Positions 7,766 through 14,815 of a stretch of DNA of 64,000 nucleotides are shown in pieces. The position numbers and the translations under genes are program-made. Origin of the DNA: Leuconostoc pseudomesenteroides KCTC 3652 (GTDB lineage: Bacteria; Bacillota; Bacilli; Lactobacillales; Lactobacillaceae); NCBI RefSeq assembly GCF_014634745.1, contig NZ_BMBP01000010.1:25938-89937 (forward strand), in the 5' to 3' direction. Under the pieces are notes generated by a model, which ran no database searches, had not been told where the DNA came from, and saw nothing but the letters and a program-made list of their open reading frames with translations. Positions within the stretch are counted from its first letter, which is position 1, and the number at the start of each line of letters is the position of its first letter.

Positions 7766-7787
7766 GTTACCCACAGACAAATACTGA

Positions 7788-8699
7788 TCAATGTGTGATT
7801 GACTGCTTGACAATATTCAGCGCCTTTTCAGCTTCTGGGATGGGAAAAGTAACAAATACATGATTCATTTTTGGAAAAATATAGAAATTGACATTATCAT
7901 TATCGCGACGTGATAATTTTTTCACATCGGCATAGAGAATATCATGCGTACCGGAAAAAATATCAATGGGTGGGAATTTGCTGAAATTAGTGTTGATTGG
8001 GCTAACAAGAGGCGAGTCAGTCTTAAAGCTGCCACTATATATTTCCCCTTGGTAAGCTAGTGCTTCTATATTTAGTAGAGGATCCGTGTGCTGAATTGAT
8101 TTCATGTCAGGATTTGAGTTGCTGATATCTAGCCAAGGAGAAAATAAAATAACACGATGGGGTTGCGCTATTGTTTCATGTTCTAATAACTGTAATAGTG
8201 ACAAGCAAAGACCACCACCGGCAGAATCGCCCATCAAAGTGAGCGCGGATGACATAATATGGTACTTGTTAATCGTTTTTTTGTAGTTATCTAAGATATA
8301 TGGCAACACATCGTCAGCAGTGTAGCGTGGCGACTTGGGATAAACTGGCATGATGACTCTTGCTTGATTCTCATCAGCTAATTTTTGTAGCATTTTGAAG
8401 TGTAAATTAGAAGGTTGCCACCAGTAGGCACCACCATGAAGGTAATATATCGTTTTAGAAATTTTGTTATTTTGTGGCTGTATTTCAAAAGTTGTTTCAT
8501 CTATTTGCGCAACTTTGTGAATGTTGAATTTTTTTTGCGCTGCTTTGGGCATTTGATAAGGTGTTTCACTATCAATCAGTGCTTTTTCAAAATTTTGCTC
8601 CTTTCTTTCGTCTTTGACTAAGGGAATAGGGCGAATTATTTTTTCCAATAACGTGGCGCGCCAACTTCTTTTATTATTCAGAGATACGATAGAAATCAT
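7788..8699 (-). CDS. Alpha/beta hydrolase (HSL-type esterase)
   Basis: A 303-residue esterase of the hormone-sensitive-lipase/steryl acetyl hydrolase type. From the start at 8699 the oxyanion-hole motif HGGAYWW is at residues 88-94 and the nucleophile elbow GDSAGGG at 157-163 (Ser159). An Asp in SGTHDILYADV and the His in MNHVF complete the triad. It has no signal peptide, so it is cytosolic. The ATG at 8699 (MISIVSLNNKRSW) has GAAGGA upstream; the longer frame to 8792 adds a 31-residue polar N-terminus without a ribosome site. The likely substrates are short acyl esters; the physiological one is unknown. Confidence 0.82.
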   Translation of the reverse strand: MISIVSLNNKRSWRATLLEKIIRPIPLVKDERKEQNFEKALIDSETPYQMPKAAQKKFNIHKVAQIDETTFEIQPQNNKISKTIYYLHGGAYWWQPSNLHFKMLQKLADENQARVIMPVYPKSPRYTADDVLPYILDNYKKTINKYHIMSSALTLMGDSAGGGLCLSLLQLLEHETIAQPHRVILFSPWLDISNSNPDMKSIQHTDPLLNIEALAYQGEIYSGSFKTDSPLVSPINTNFSKFPPIDIFSGTHDILYADVKKLSRRDNDNVNFYIFPKMNHVFVTFPIPEAEKALNIVKQSITH

Positions 8700-9115
8700 A
8701 ATGTGTGTCCTTCTCCTTAAAATTGTTTGTTCTTCATGATACTGTTTTTGCGTTTCGTGTTCATGATTTATTGACTTAATAATATCAGACATGCAAATAC
8801 AATAAAAGGTATTATGAGATATTCATTGGGGAAAAGTCATTATGGATTAATTATTTTCTAGGCTAATATGCTCAATTTGGTCAATTGATAGAGAAATCTG
8901 TTTCACGAGGTTAATTGCAGATTCTGGGATAACTGGCACTTTAAGTGCTAGCGGTACAATGACCAAGAATTTTTTTAATATTTTTTTGTAAATTGTCTCG
9001 AAATGCGCGCATTTCATCACAAAAATACACCTAGTTATCAAAATAAGCTTACATAGCAACGTGAGTCAGCATATAATTAGAACATGCAAAAGGAAGAAAA
9101 TGGTATAGGACATCT
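8700..9115. other. Intergenic region between hydrolase and LytTR gene
   Basis: About 400 nt with no convincing gene. A 70-codon minus-strand frame (8847-9059) lacks a ribosome site and recognisable motifs; it could be a decayed remnant. A TATAAT at 9072-9077 is a likely -10 box for the LytTR gene. Confidence 0.4.
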
Positions 9116-9553
9116 ATGGACATACAGATTAAGATTGATAAAAGTATCGATGAAGACAATATTATGCTGACTGTTAAGAAAATGACACCCGAGTACTCAA
9201 AAATTATTGATCAGATACAGAACATATCTTTTAAGTTAATAGGTCTAAAAGATAATCAAAAATATCAATTAATGAATACACAAATATTAAAAATCTTTTC
9301 AGTTGATAAAAAAGTTTGTGCAATACGGGAAGATAAACAGGCTTTTTGGTTATCTGAAACACTTAAAGAATTAACTGTGAAATTACCAAATAATTTTTTG
9401 AGAATTTCTCATTCAGAAATAGTTAATGCTGATAAGATAGTTTCATTTGAACTGACATTTGGTGGCAAGTTGAAAATCTATTTAAGATCAGGCGAGGTTA
9501 CTTATTCGAGTAGAGGGTATTTACAAAACATAAAGGAGTATTTTGGGATATGA
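9116..9553 (+). CDS. LytTR family DNA-binding regulator
   Basis: A 145-residue stand-alone LytTR transcription factor. The N-terminal ~45 residues are a short non-receiver segment. The LytTR domain covers about residues 50-143, with ILKIFSVDKKVCAIREDKQ, the typical LPNNFLRISHSEIVNADKIV (F-x-R-x-H-x-S/x-x-V-N) and YLRSGEVTYSSRGYL. It overlaps the DUF3021 gene by 4 nt (ATGA). This LytTR + DUF3021 pairing is a common Firmicutes two-gene module in which the membrane protein inhibits the regulator, as in the LytTR regulatory systems of streptococci. That function is inferred from the arrangement. Confidence 0.88.
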   Translation: MDIQIKIDKSIDEDNIMLTVKKMTPEYSKIIDQIQNISFKLIGLKDNQKYQLMNTQILKIFSVDKKVCAIREDKQAFWLSETLKELTVKLPNNFLRISHSEIVNADKIVSFELTFGGKLKIYLRSGEVTYSSRGYLQNIKEYFGI

Positions 9554-10062
9554 ACAAAATTAAAAAATATTTTATCGTAACAATGGTTAGTGTCGGTATT
9601 GGCACGACACTAAGTACCCTGATTTATTTATTATTTGGTCGAGGCAGCTTTAACTTGTTACAACCGTTTTCGGTGCAGCTTGAAAACCCAATCTACAATG
9701 CAACGATAGGTATCCTTATATACTGTGCATTTGGCAGTGCTGTTTTCTCTGCATACGAACTATTCCAGAATTTTGAAAACCGTAAAATCTATCACGTTTT
9801 CGGTAGTTACTTCATGAATGTTGCGGTCTTTTCAATTTTAGCAATACTGTCACTGTACCCATTAGGACAGCCAGTTAATCTAGTGTGGAGTATTTATTTT
9901 AATGAGCTTGGACCAAACAGTTTTCTACTTCATTTTGTTATGTTTCCAGTCATTGAATGCGTTGTTATTTATTTTGTTGTTTACGTCGTGCTATGGTTGA
10001 GCTATCTTAGGCAAGTCAGACGGTTGAATAAGCTAGTTAAAATTAAAAATTTAAAGGTTTAA
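9550..10062 (+). CDS. DUF3021 membrane protein, partner of LytTR regulator
   Basis: A 170-residue protein with four transmembrane segments (about residues 8-30, 50-70, 85-105, 120-150) and a basic tail RQVRRLNKLVKIKNLKV. The pattern TLIYLLFGRGSFN, NATIGILIYCAFGSAVFSAYE and IECVVIYFVVYVVLWLSYLR fits DUF3021. The start codon overlaps the stop of the LytTR gene, implying translational coupling and stoichiometric expression. The likely role is to bind and hold the LytTR factor at the membrane. Confidence 0.82.
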   Translation: MNKIKKYFIVTMVSVGIGTTLSTLIYLLFGRGSFNLLQPFSVQLENPIYNATIGILIYCAFGSAVFSAYELFQNFENRKIYHVFGSYFMNVAVFSILAILSLYPLGQPVNLVWSIYFNELGPNSFLLHFVMFPVIECVVIYFVVYVVLWLSYLRQVRRLNKLVKIKNLKV

Positions 10063-10146
10063 CTCTCTAAAGGTTCTTTCTTTGATTAACGACCATTAAT
10101 CATGTATTATCACAATAAGAATAGTTTTTGAACAGAGGGGGCAATC

Positions 10147-10317
10147 ATGACACTAAAAACAGCAGAATATGTGATGAACATTAGTTTATTGAGTAGTATG
10201 CTATTGTCTTGAATTATAAATGCTTTATGGTTTAATATTTTAGCGAGTATCGTTATCACTACATCATTATTGAATTATTTTATTATTTATAAAAGACAAT
10301 CAGGTGGTAATAAATAA
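10147..10317 (+). pseudogene. Small membrane-protein gene with in-frame TGA
   Basis: An ATG with a strong ribosome site (AGAGGGGGC) opens MTLKTAEYVMNISLLSSMLL then S, followed by an in-frame TGA at codon 22. The same frame continues IINALWFNILASIVITTSLL to KRQSGGNK and TAA at 10315-10317. With TGG (Trp) in place of TGA the product would be a 56-residue two-helix protein, so a single G-to-A change explains the break. Read-through is possible but unsupported. It lies between the LytTR/DUF3021 pair and mepB. Confidence 0.6.
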
Positions 10318-10334
10318 CGAATTAGGAGAGGGTT

Positions 10335-10409
10335 ATGAAAGTACACGTAACGGAAAGAAAAATCAATTTATTAGTAGTTAATGCACAACGGGAAGAGAAT
10401 GTATTATGA
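10335..10409 (+). CDS. 24-codon micro-ORF overlapping mepB start
   Basis: ATG at 10335 with a near-ideal ribosome site (GGAGAGGGTT). The peptide starts MKVHVTERKINLLVVNAQRE, ends ENVL, and stops at TGA 10407-10409, overlapping the ATG of the MepB-like gene (ATGA). The MepB start itself has only a moderate site, GGAAGAG, inside this micro-ORF. The arrangement suggests translational coupling or a leader peptide; alternatively it is the trimmed end of a lost gene. There is no homology I can name. Confidence 0.5.
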   Translation: MKVHVTERKINLLVVNAQREENVL

Positions 10410-10891
10410 AGTCTCTTAAAATAATAAATCGCGTCGAAACGAATGTTTTAGGTATGTCAGTATCAGGTGTAACACTGGAAGTGCAAAATAGTGAGTACGA
10501 AGGGATGACACTACAACTTGGTGACCATCTTGTTCGTGCTCGGCTTGCAAAAAAAACACCTACTAAGCAAGGTTACTTTTTTGTATGTTGGGAAAAAAAT
10601 TGTCAAAATAAAAATCAACCATTTACGGTCGAAAATAGTCCAGAGCGATTGCTTGTCAATATTACAGATGGTGAGCAAAGCGGTCAGTTTGTGTTTTCCA
10701 AAAGTATATTAGTTAGAAAAAGTATTTTAAGCCACGATGATGTCGTTGGTAAAATGGCTTTTAGAGTTTACCCTAGTTGGGAATCTAACTTAAATCAAAC
10801 TGCTAAAAAGACACAGGATTGGCAAATGCCGTACTTTATCGATTGCAGCCAATCAGTGTTAGATAAAAATAAGATTGCAAAGCTATTTTAA
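10406..10891 (+). CDS. MepB family protein
   Basis: A 161-residue cytosolic protein matching MepB, the third gene of the staphylococcal mepRAB multidrug locus and a nucleic-acid-binding-like fold. Clear matches are YEGMTLQLGDHLVRARLAKK, TPTKQGYFFVCWEK, GQFVFSKSILVRKSILS and the diagnostic GKMAFRVYPSWESNLNQTAK plus TQDWQMPYF. Neither MepR nor the MepA pump is nearby, so it is an orphan. It starts inside a 24-codon upstream ORF and is probably translationally coupled to it. The exact biochemical role of MepB is unknown. Confidence 0.85.
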   Translation: MKSLKIINRVETNVLGMSVSGVTLEVQNSEYEGMTLQLGDHLVRARLAKKTPTKQGYFFVCWEKNCQNKNQPFTVENSPERLLVNITDGEQSGQFVFSKSILVRKSILSHDDVVGKMAFRVYPSWESNLNQTAKKTQDWQMPYFIDCSQSVLDKNKIAKLF

Positions 10892-10950
10892 GTCTGGTCA
10901 GATGATATTGCCGTATGTTGAAAGGGGTGTTATTTGTCTTGTTAAGTATG

Positions 10951-10968
10951 TACGCACTCGACGAGTGC
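10951..10968 (-). repeat. 3' hairpin repeat, copy C
   Basis: TACGCACTC-GAC-GAGTGC, 7 nt downstream of the stop of the minus-strand gene at 10976. It shares TATGTACGCACTC with copy A, but has no T run. Confidence 0.65.
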
Positions 10969-10975
10969 ATGATTT

Positions 10976-11317
10976 TCAGTAATTATTGCTATTTACTACC
11001 GAAGAAATAATAGCTGCGAAGAACATAAAGTACAATACCATGATTGCGATGGCAATGATAAATTGAACGATTCCAGCACGGTTCCAAGTTACCTGTACAG
11101 CTTTGAATGTCTCGACATCCTTATAATCGCCTTTTTGCCATGCCCATTCATTGCCTTTAAAACCGCAGACAAAAATCCACACAAAGTTGAAAACTGGAAT
11201 CAGGCAGAGCAGTGGTAAGTATGTTTTATTACCAATACCCCAAAAAATGTTGTACATAAAGGCGCCCCAATTCCAACCTTTAACTTCTGCTGGTACATTG
11301 ATACCATTTTCATCCAT
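10976..11317 (-). CDS. Small membrane protein of lactobacilli, unknown function
   Basis: A 113-residue protein starting MDENGINVPAEVKGWNWGAF. The N-terminal part carries the conserved block VKGWNWGAFMYNIFWGIGNK, then LPLLCLIPVFNFVWIFVCGFKGNEWAWQKG (hydrophobic hairpin ending in a tryptophan-rich segment), then a second transmembrane region near the C-terminus (IIAIAIMVLYFMFFAAIIS). Proteins with this W-N-W-G-A-F/N-x-I-W-G layout are widespread in Firmicutes and have no assigned role. The start has GGGAGAGAAATT upstream. Leader copy 3 and hairpin copy C flank the gene. Confidence 0.75.
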   Translation of the reverse strand: MDENGINVPAEVKGWNWGAFMYNIFWGIGNKTYLPLLCLIPVFNFVWIFVCGFKGNEWAWQKGDYKDVETFKAVQVTWNRAGIVQFIIAIAIMVLYFMFFAAIISSVVNSNNY

Positions 11318-11330
11318 AATTTCTCTCCCG

Positions 11331-11360
11331 AATGCTTTTAACGTGGTTCATTGCACGTAA
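11331..11360 (-). promoter_or_regulatory. Shared 5' leader hairpin element, copy 3
   Basis: AATGCTTTTAACGTGGTTC-ATTG-CACGTAA on the plus strand, 13 nt before the start of the gene at 11317. The ACGTG/CACGT stem is intact with a slightly longer loop than in copies 1 and 2. Confidence 0.7.
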
Positions 11361-11415
11361 TTTTTGGCATAATTAATAATTGACATTGAGTGCTGGTTAT
11401 TTTTTTAATATTGGC

Positions 11416-11784
11416 TTAATTTTTTTGATATGGTCGATAGATATTGTGTTTTGCTGCGTATTCATCAATGGCAATGATTTTATGATTATCAAATTGAATT
11501 TTTGATACGCCATCAAAGCAGTAGTTCTGGGTTTCTCGAGCTTTGAAAAACCACTCGACGAAAAATGTTTGGTTATCTATTTGCTGAATGTTTTTTATTT
11601 GCCACATTAAAACAGTTTGTTTTTGTAATGATGCCTTGATCCATGCTTTTAATTCAATCATGCCAATATACATAGCACCAGTGCATTCGTGATAAGTGAT
11701 GTTACTCGAAAAAATGCGTTGTAGTTGTGTAAAATCGCGTTTAACCCACATCTCAAAATATTTGGCAATTATTTTTTCTGTCAC
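11416..11784 (-). CDS. SnoaL/NTF2-like protein
   Basis: A small protein of the SnoaL-like nuclear-transport-factor-2 fold, with a helix followed by W-V-K-R-D-F-T-Q-L at the start (IIAKYFEMWVKRDFTQLQRIF), then FSSNITYHECTGAMYIG and a curved sheet (VLMWQIKNIQQIDNQTFFVEW, GVSKIQFDNHKIIAIDEY). I chose the GTG at 11784 (VTEKIIAKYF), which has AAAGGA at the right distance, giving 122 residues; the ATG at 11829 adds 15 residues but has no ribosome site. Members bind diverse small hydrophobic ligands; the ligand here is unknown. Confidence 0.75.
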   Translation of the reverse strand: MTEKIIAKYFEMWVKRDFTQLQRIFSSNITYHECTGAMYIGMIELKAWIKASLQKQTVLMWQIKNIQQIDNQTFFVEWFFKARETQNYCFDGVSKIQFDNHKIIAIDEYAAKHNIYRPYQKN

Positions 11785-11937
11785 AATAAATCCTTTCAAA
11801 AACAAATATTTTAGTTGTTCCACCGCCAATTTCTCTAATCTGATATCTTCTTATATCATACCAAACGTAATGAGTATTTAAAAATTAGTAAAGTGGTCAC
11901 AGCTATGACAAACAATATGAAATAATGAGAGATAAGG

Positions 11938-12027
11938 TGATTGGCAGAGCAACAATGAGCCAATCATGCATAAATTAAACGATAGTCACAAAGTATTTCG
12001 CAAAAATCGGCGTCTAAGCCGTTTTTT
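11938..12027 (+). promoter_or_regulatory. Inverted repeat and terminator-like hairpin before the MFS gene
   Basis: TGATTGGC (11938-11945) and GCCAATCA (11959-11966) form an 8-bp inverted repeat. Further on, CGGC-GTCTAA-GCCG (12008-12021) is followed by TTTTTT. The second hairpin ends 46 nt before the MFS start codon, with no plus-strand gene upstream that it could terminate, so it may act as an attenuator. I see no promoter with confidence. Confidence 0.4.
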
Positions 12028-12073
12028 ATTGGCATTTTTTATTATTTATCGTTGTCAAAAGTAGGAGGGTGAT

Positions 12074-13255
12074 ATGAAAAAAATTGGGTTAATTTGGTTG
12101 GCAGCAGGTGCTTTTTTGAGTAGTGTCGGTATGAGCTTTATTTGGCCATTAACCAGTGTGTATTTGCATAACGATTTGGGGATATCATTAACGATGATTG
12201 GGATTGTTTTGTTTTTCAATTCATTGGCCAGTGTGATTGGGAGTTATGTTGGTGGTGCATTGTTTGACCGTTTTAATCCGGCACAACTTATACGTTATGG
12301 TATTCTTGGCGCGCTATTGAGCTTTATTTTGTTAGCTTTTTTTCATGGGTGGCCGGCCTTTGGTATTTTGTTGTTTTTGAACGGATTAAGTGCTGGCTGG
12401 AACTCGACATTGGTTTATGCAATGGGAACTAATGTTGATAGCAAAGATAGTCGGCGTGTCTTTACAATACTTTATTTTGTTCAGAACATGGGCGTTGTGA
12501 TAGGAACATCTTTGGTCGGTTTTGTTTATGATGCTGGTATAACTTATCTCTTTATGATTGCTATTTTCCTCTATTTGATCTTTTTATTGATTGCTTGGAC
12601 AAAATATTCTTCGTCTGGTGCAAACGCTACGAAAACATTAAATTCTGACGAAAAAAATAAAGGCAAAGCTGTCGTGCCAAAGCCAAATTTGATTGTTTTA
12701 TTTACGCTTTTTATTTCACTGATGATCATCTGGACAATGTATCAGCAATGGGATTCCAATCTTTCAGTATACATGACAGATTTAGGCATTCCGCTTAGTC
12801 AATATTCGTTATTGTGGACACTAAATGCTTTCTTGATTATGGTCATGCAGGTGATTATTATTTGGTTGTCACGCTACTACGAAAACTATATTGTACAAAT
12901 TATATTTGGGTTGATTTTTGTGACAATATCATTTGTGACGCTTGTTTTTGCTCATGATTACGGTTATTTTGTTGTCGCGATGATTTTGTTAACTATCGGT
13001 GAAGCAACTGCTATTCCAACGATTCCGGCCTTAGTTAATAACTTGGCACCATTAGGCACTAAAGGACGATACCAAGGGTTAGTTAACTCATGGTCGTCGG
13101 CGGGTCGTGCAATTGGCCCATTAATTGGTGGTATTATTATAGAAAAGCAATCGTATACTTTCCTATTTGAAATAGCAACTTTGGCGTTAGCAATTGTCGT
13201 TATCTTAGTGGTGATATCATGGCTGCTAAACAGGAAAAAGATCACAATGTACTAG
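12074..13255 (+). CDS. MFS transporter
   Basis: A 393-residue major facilitator with 12 predicted hydrophobic segments and a polar central loop (about residues 183-205, SSSGANATKTLNSDEKNKGK). The MFS signature between helices 2 and 3 is present as GGALFDRFNPAQLIRYG, and LVNSWSSAGRAIGPLIGG lies near helix 11. The family looks like drug or sugar efflux permeases (YttB/MdtG-type); the substrate is not predictable. The start is well supported by AGGAGGGTGAT. It is monocistronic, followed by a leader region for the next transporter. Confidence 0.85.
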   Translation: MKKIGLIWLAAGAFLSSVGMSFIWPLTSVYLHNDLGISLTMIGIVLFFNSLASVIGSYVGGALFDRFNPAQLIRYGILGALLSFILLAFFHGWPAFGILLFLNGLSAGWNSTLVYAMGTNVDSKDSRRVFTILYFVQNMGVVIGTSLVGFVYDAGITYLFMIAIFLYLIFLLIAWTKYSSSGANATKTLNSDEKNKGKAVVPKPNLIVLFTLFISLMIIWTMYQQWDSNLSVYMTDLGIPLSQYSLLWTLNAFLIMVMQVIIIWLSRYYENYIVQIIFGLIFVTISFVTLVFAHDYGYFVVAMILLTIGEATAIPTIPALVNNLAPLGTKGRYQGLVNSWSSAGRAIGPLIGGIIIEKQSYTFLFEIATLALAIVVILVVISWLLNRKKITMY

Positions 13256-13265
13256 TCAAGGTTGG

Positions 13266-13390
13266 TTGCTAAATATGGATTGATCGTGTTATGATGGAGA
13301 AAATAAATCGCAATCGGTTGGGTGAAAACTTCAAGATTGGTTAGTCGGGGAACTAACCATTTTTGAAGTTTTTTTGATTGCAAAAAGGAG
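13266..13390 (+). promoter_or_regulatory. Promoter and structured leader of the cation antiporter gene
   Basis: TTGCTA (13266-13271), 18 nt, TATGAT (13290-13295) forms a promoter. The leader folds as nested stems: GCAATC (13310-13315) with GATTGC (13376-13381); AAAACTTCAA (13325-13334) with the TTGAAGTT segment ending near 13371; and GGTTAGT (13339-13345) with ACTAACC (13352-13358). The middle stem is followed by TTTTTTT and the outer one ends just before the ribosome site AAGGAG (13385-13390). It looks like a transcription attenuator; it may also terminate the MFS transcript. Confidence 0.5.
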
Positions 13391-13396
13391 AAACAC

Positions 13397-14365
13397 GTGT
13401 CATTTTTATTGATTATTGTACTGATTATTATTACTATTTTATTAGGAAAATTAGCTGTTAAATTAGGATTTTCGGAAGTTGTTGGGCAGCTATTGGCTGG
13501 TGTTATTTTGGGAACCAGTCTGTTAAATTGGGTGCAGTCAACGGCACTCATCCACCTCTTGGCAGAAATAGGCATTGCAATGCTAATGTTTCATTCTGGC
13601 CTATCATCAGATTTGAAAGTCATGAAGCAACATATTAAAGCATCTTCTGCTATTGCCGTATTTGGTGTTGTGGTACCTGTGCTAGTGATGCCGCTGGCAT
13701 TTGTTTTGTTAGGGTATGATTTACGGGTTGCTTTGTTTGCTGGTGTTGTTTTTGCAGCAACATCAATTTCAATCACATTAGCTGTTTTAGCTGAGCAAAG
13801 AAAATTAGCCACGTCCCTAGGCGCTATTATTTTGTCAGCAGCGATTCTTGATGATGTGATTGCTTTAATTGCAATGACAGTATTCTCTGTTGTCTTGGGT
13901 GGTCAACTGGGATTGGGCGGCTTGGTGCCACTAGTGGCTTTTACCGCAGGGCTATTTATTAAAAAATATACACTAGCTGACTATTTGGGAAAAGGCACTT
14001 CAATGGCAGGAAAATGGTTTTTCTATCCTATTTTCTTCGGGTCAATTGGCCTTACGCTAACTTTGCCCAGCACATCTGACAAGATTGTAGCGATAATTAT
14101 TTTTAGCATTTTAGCTATTTTGACCAAATTGATTGGCTCTTTTTTGGGTGCAAAACTATCAGGGTTATCGTCTTCTGTGGCCACTGCCATTGGTGCAGGA
14201 ATGGTATCACGAGGAGAAATGGCATTAGTCATTATACAGATTGGCATTAGCTCTGGTATTGTCAGTCAAAATCTCTCAAGTGAAATGATTGTGACAGTCA
14301 TGATTACGACAATTGTGGCCCCTCTCATCATGAAACCATTGTTTAAAAATATTAAGAAACCATAA
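13397..14365 (+). CDS. CPA2-type Na+(K+)/H+ antiporter (NapA/Kef-like)
   Basis: A 322-residue membrane antiporter. There are about ten hydrophobic helices with the family's discontinuous helix and the paired acidic motif AAILDDVIAL (Asp152-Asp153), typical of electrogenic CPA2 exchangers such as NapA. The conserved N-terminal block LLGKLAVKLGFSEVVGQLLA and the GMVSRGEMALV motif near residue 275 are also present. No C-terminal RCK or TrkA domain is attached, so it is shorter than KefB/C. The start is GTG with AAGGAG six bases upstream. The likely role is pH and Na+ homeostasis. Expression may be controlled by the leader structure described upstream. Confidence 0.88.
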   Translation: MSFLLIIVLIIITILLGKLAVKLGFSEVVGQLLAGVILGTSLLNWVQSTALIHLLAEIGIAMLMFHSGLSSDLKVMKQHIKASSAIAVFGVVVPVLVMPLAFVLLGYDLRVALFAGVVFAATSISITLAVLAEQRKLATSLGAIILSAAILDDVIALIAMTVFSVVLGGQLGLGGLVPLVAFTAGLFIKKYTLADYLGKGTSMAGKWFFYPIFFGSIGLTLTLPSTSDKIVAIIIFSILAILTKLIGSFLGAKLSGLSSSVATAIGAGMVSRGEMALVIIQIGISSGIVSQNLSSEMIVTVMITTIVAPLIMKPLFKNIKKP

Positions 14366-14440
14366 GATCACTGCTTTGGTGGTTAGTTTTTGTACTATAA
14401 TAAGGACATATTTAAGCCTATACAAGTGAGGGAAAAGACT

Positions 14441-14773
14441 ATGAATGTTATTGTACATATTGATGAATCAGAAAAGTGGCAAACGGTCCTTTCAAATTTG
14501 AAGCATTTAGTTGAATGGTACGAAAATAATGACATTGTGGGTACGATTGAACTTTTGGTTAATGGTGGCGCAGTTCAGCAAGTTGTTAAACAATCTGACT
14601 TGCAGTTGAACAAGTTGATTAGTTCTTCTGTTGTTATTTCGGTATGCAAAAATTCACTTGATCAAAGAAATATTTCATCTACCGAATTACAAGATAATAT
14701 CGTGATTGTTCCTTCTGGTGTGGTGGAATTGGCAATCAAGCAAAATGAGGGCTACGGCTACATTAAACCATAA
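14441..14773 (+). CDS. DsrE-like family protein
   Basis: A 110-residue protein, starting MNVIVHIDESEKWQTVLSNL, with the alternating beta-alpha pattern of the DsrE/YchN fold: VIVHIDE, then VGTIELLVNGGAVQQVVK, then SSSVVISVCKNSLDQRNIS and DNIVIVPSGVVELAIKQNEG plus YGYIKP. This C-terminal GVVELAIKQNEGYGYIKP signature is typical of DsrE-like proteins of Firmicutes. A cysteine (VCKNS) sits where sulfur-transfer relatives have theirs, so a sulfur-relay or redox role is possible but not shown. The ATG at 14441 has GAGGGAAAAG upstream. Confidence 0.8.
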   Translation: MNVIVHIDESEKWQTVLSNLKHLVEWYENNDIVGTIELLVNGGAVQQVVKQSDLQLNKLISSSVVISVCKNSLDQRNISSTELQDNIVIVPSGVVELAIKQNEGYGYIKP

Positions 14774-14815
14774 TGACAGTGCATTACGACTAATTGAAGC
14801 AACGATTTTTACTGC

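Noticed and set aside
8847..9059. A 70-codon minus-strand ORF
   Set aside because: No ribosome site and no recognisable family; reported only as a possible remnant in the intergenic feature.
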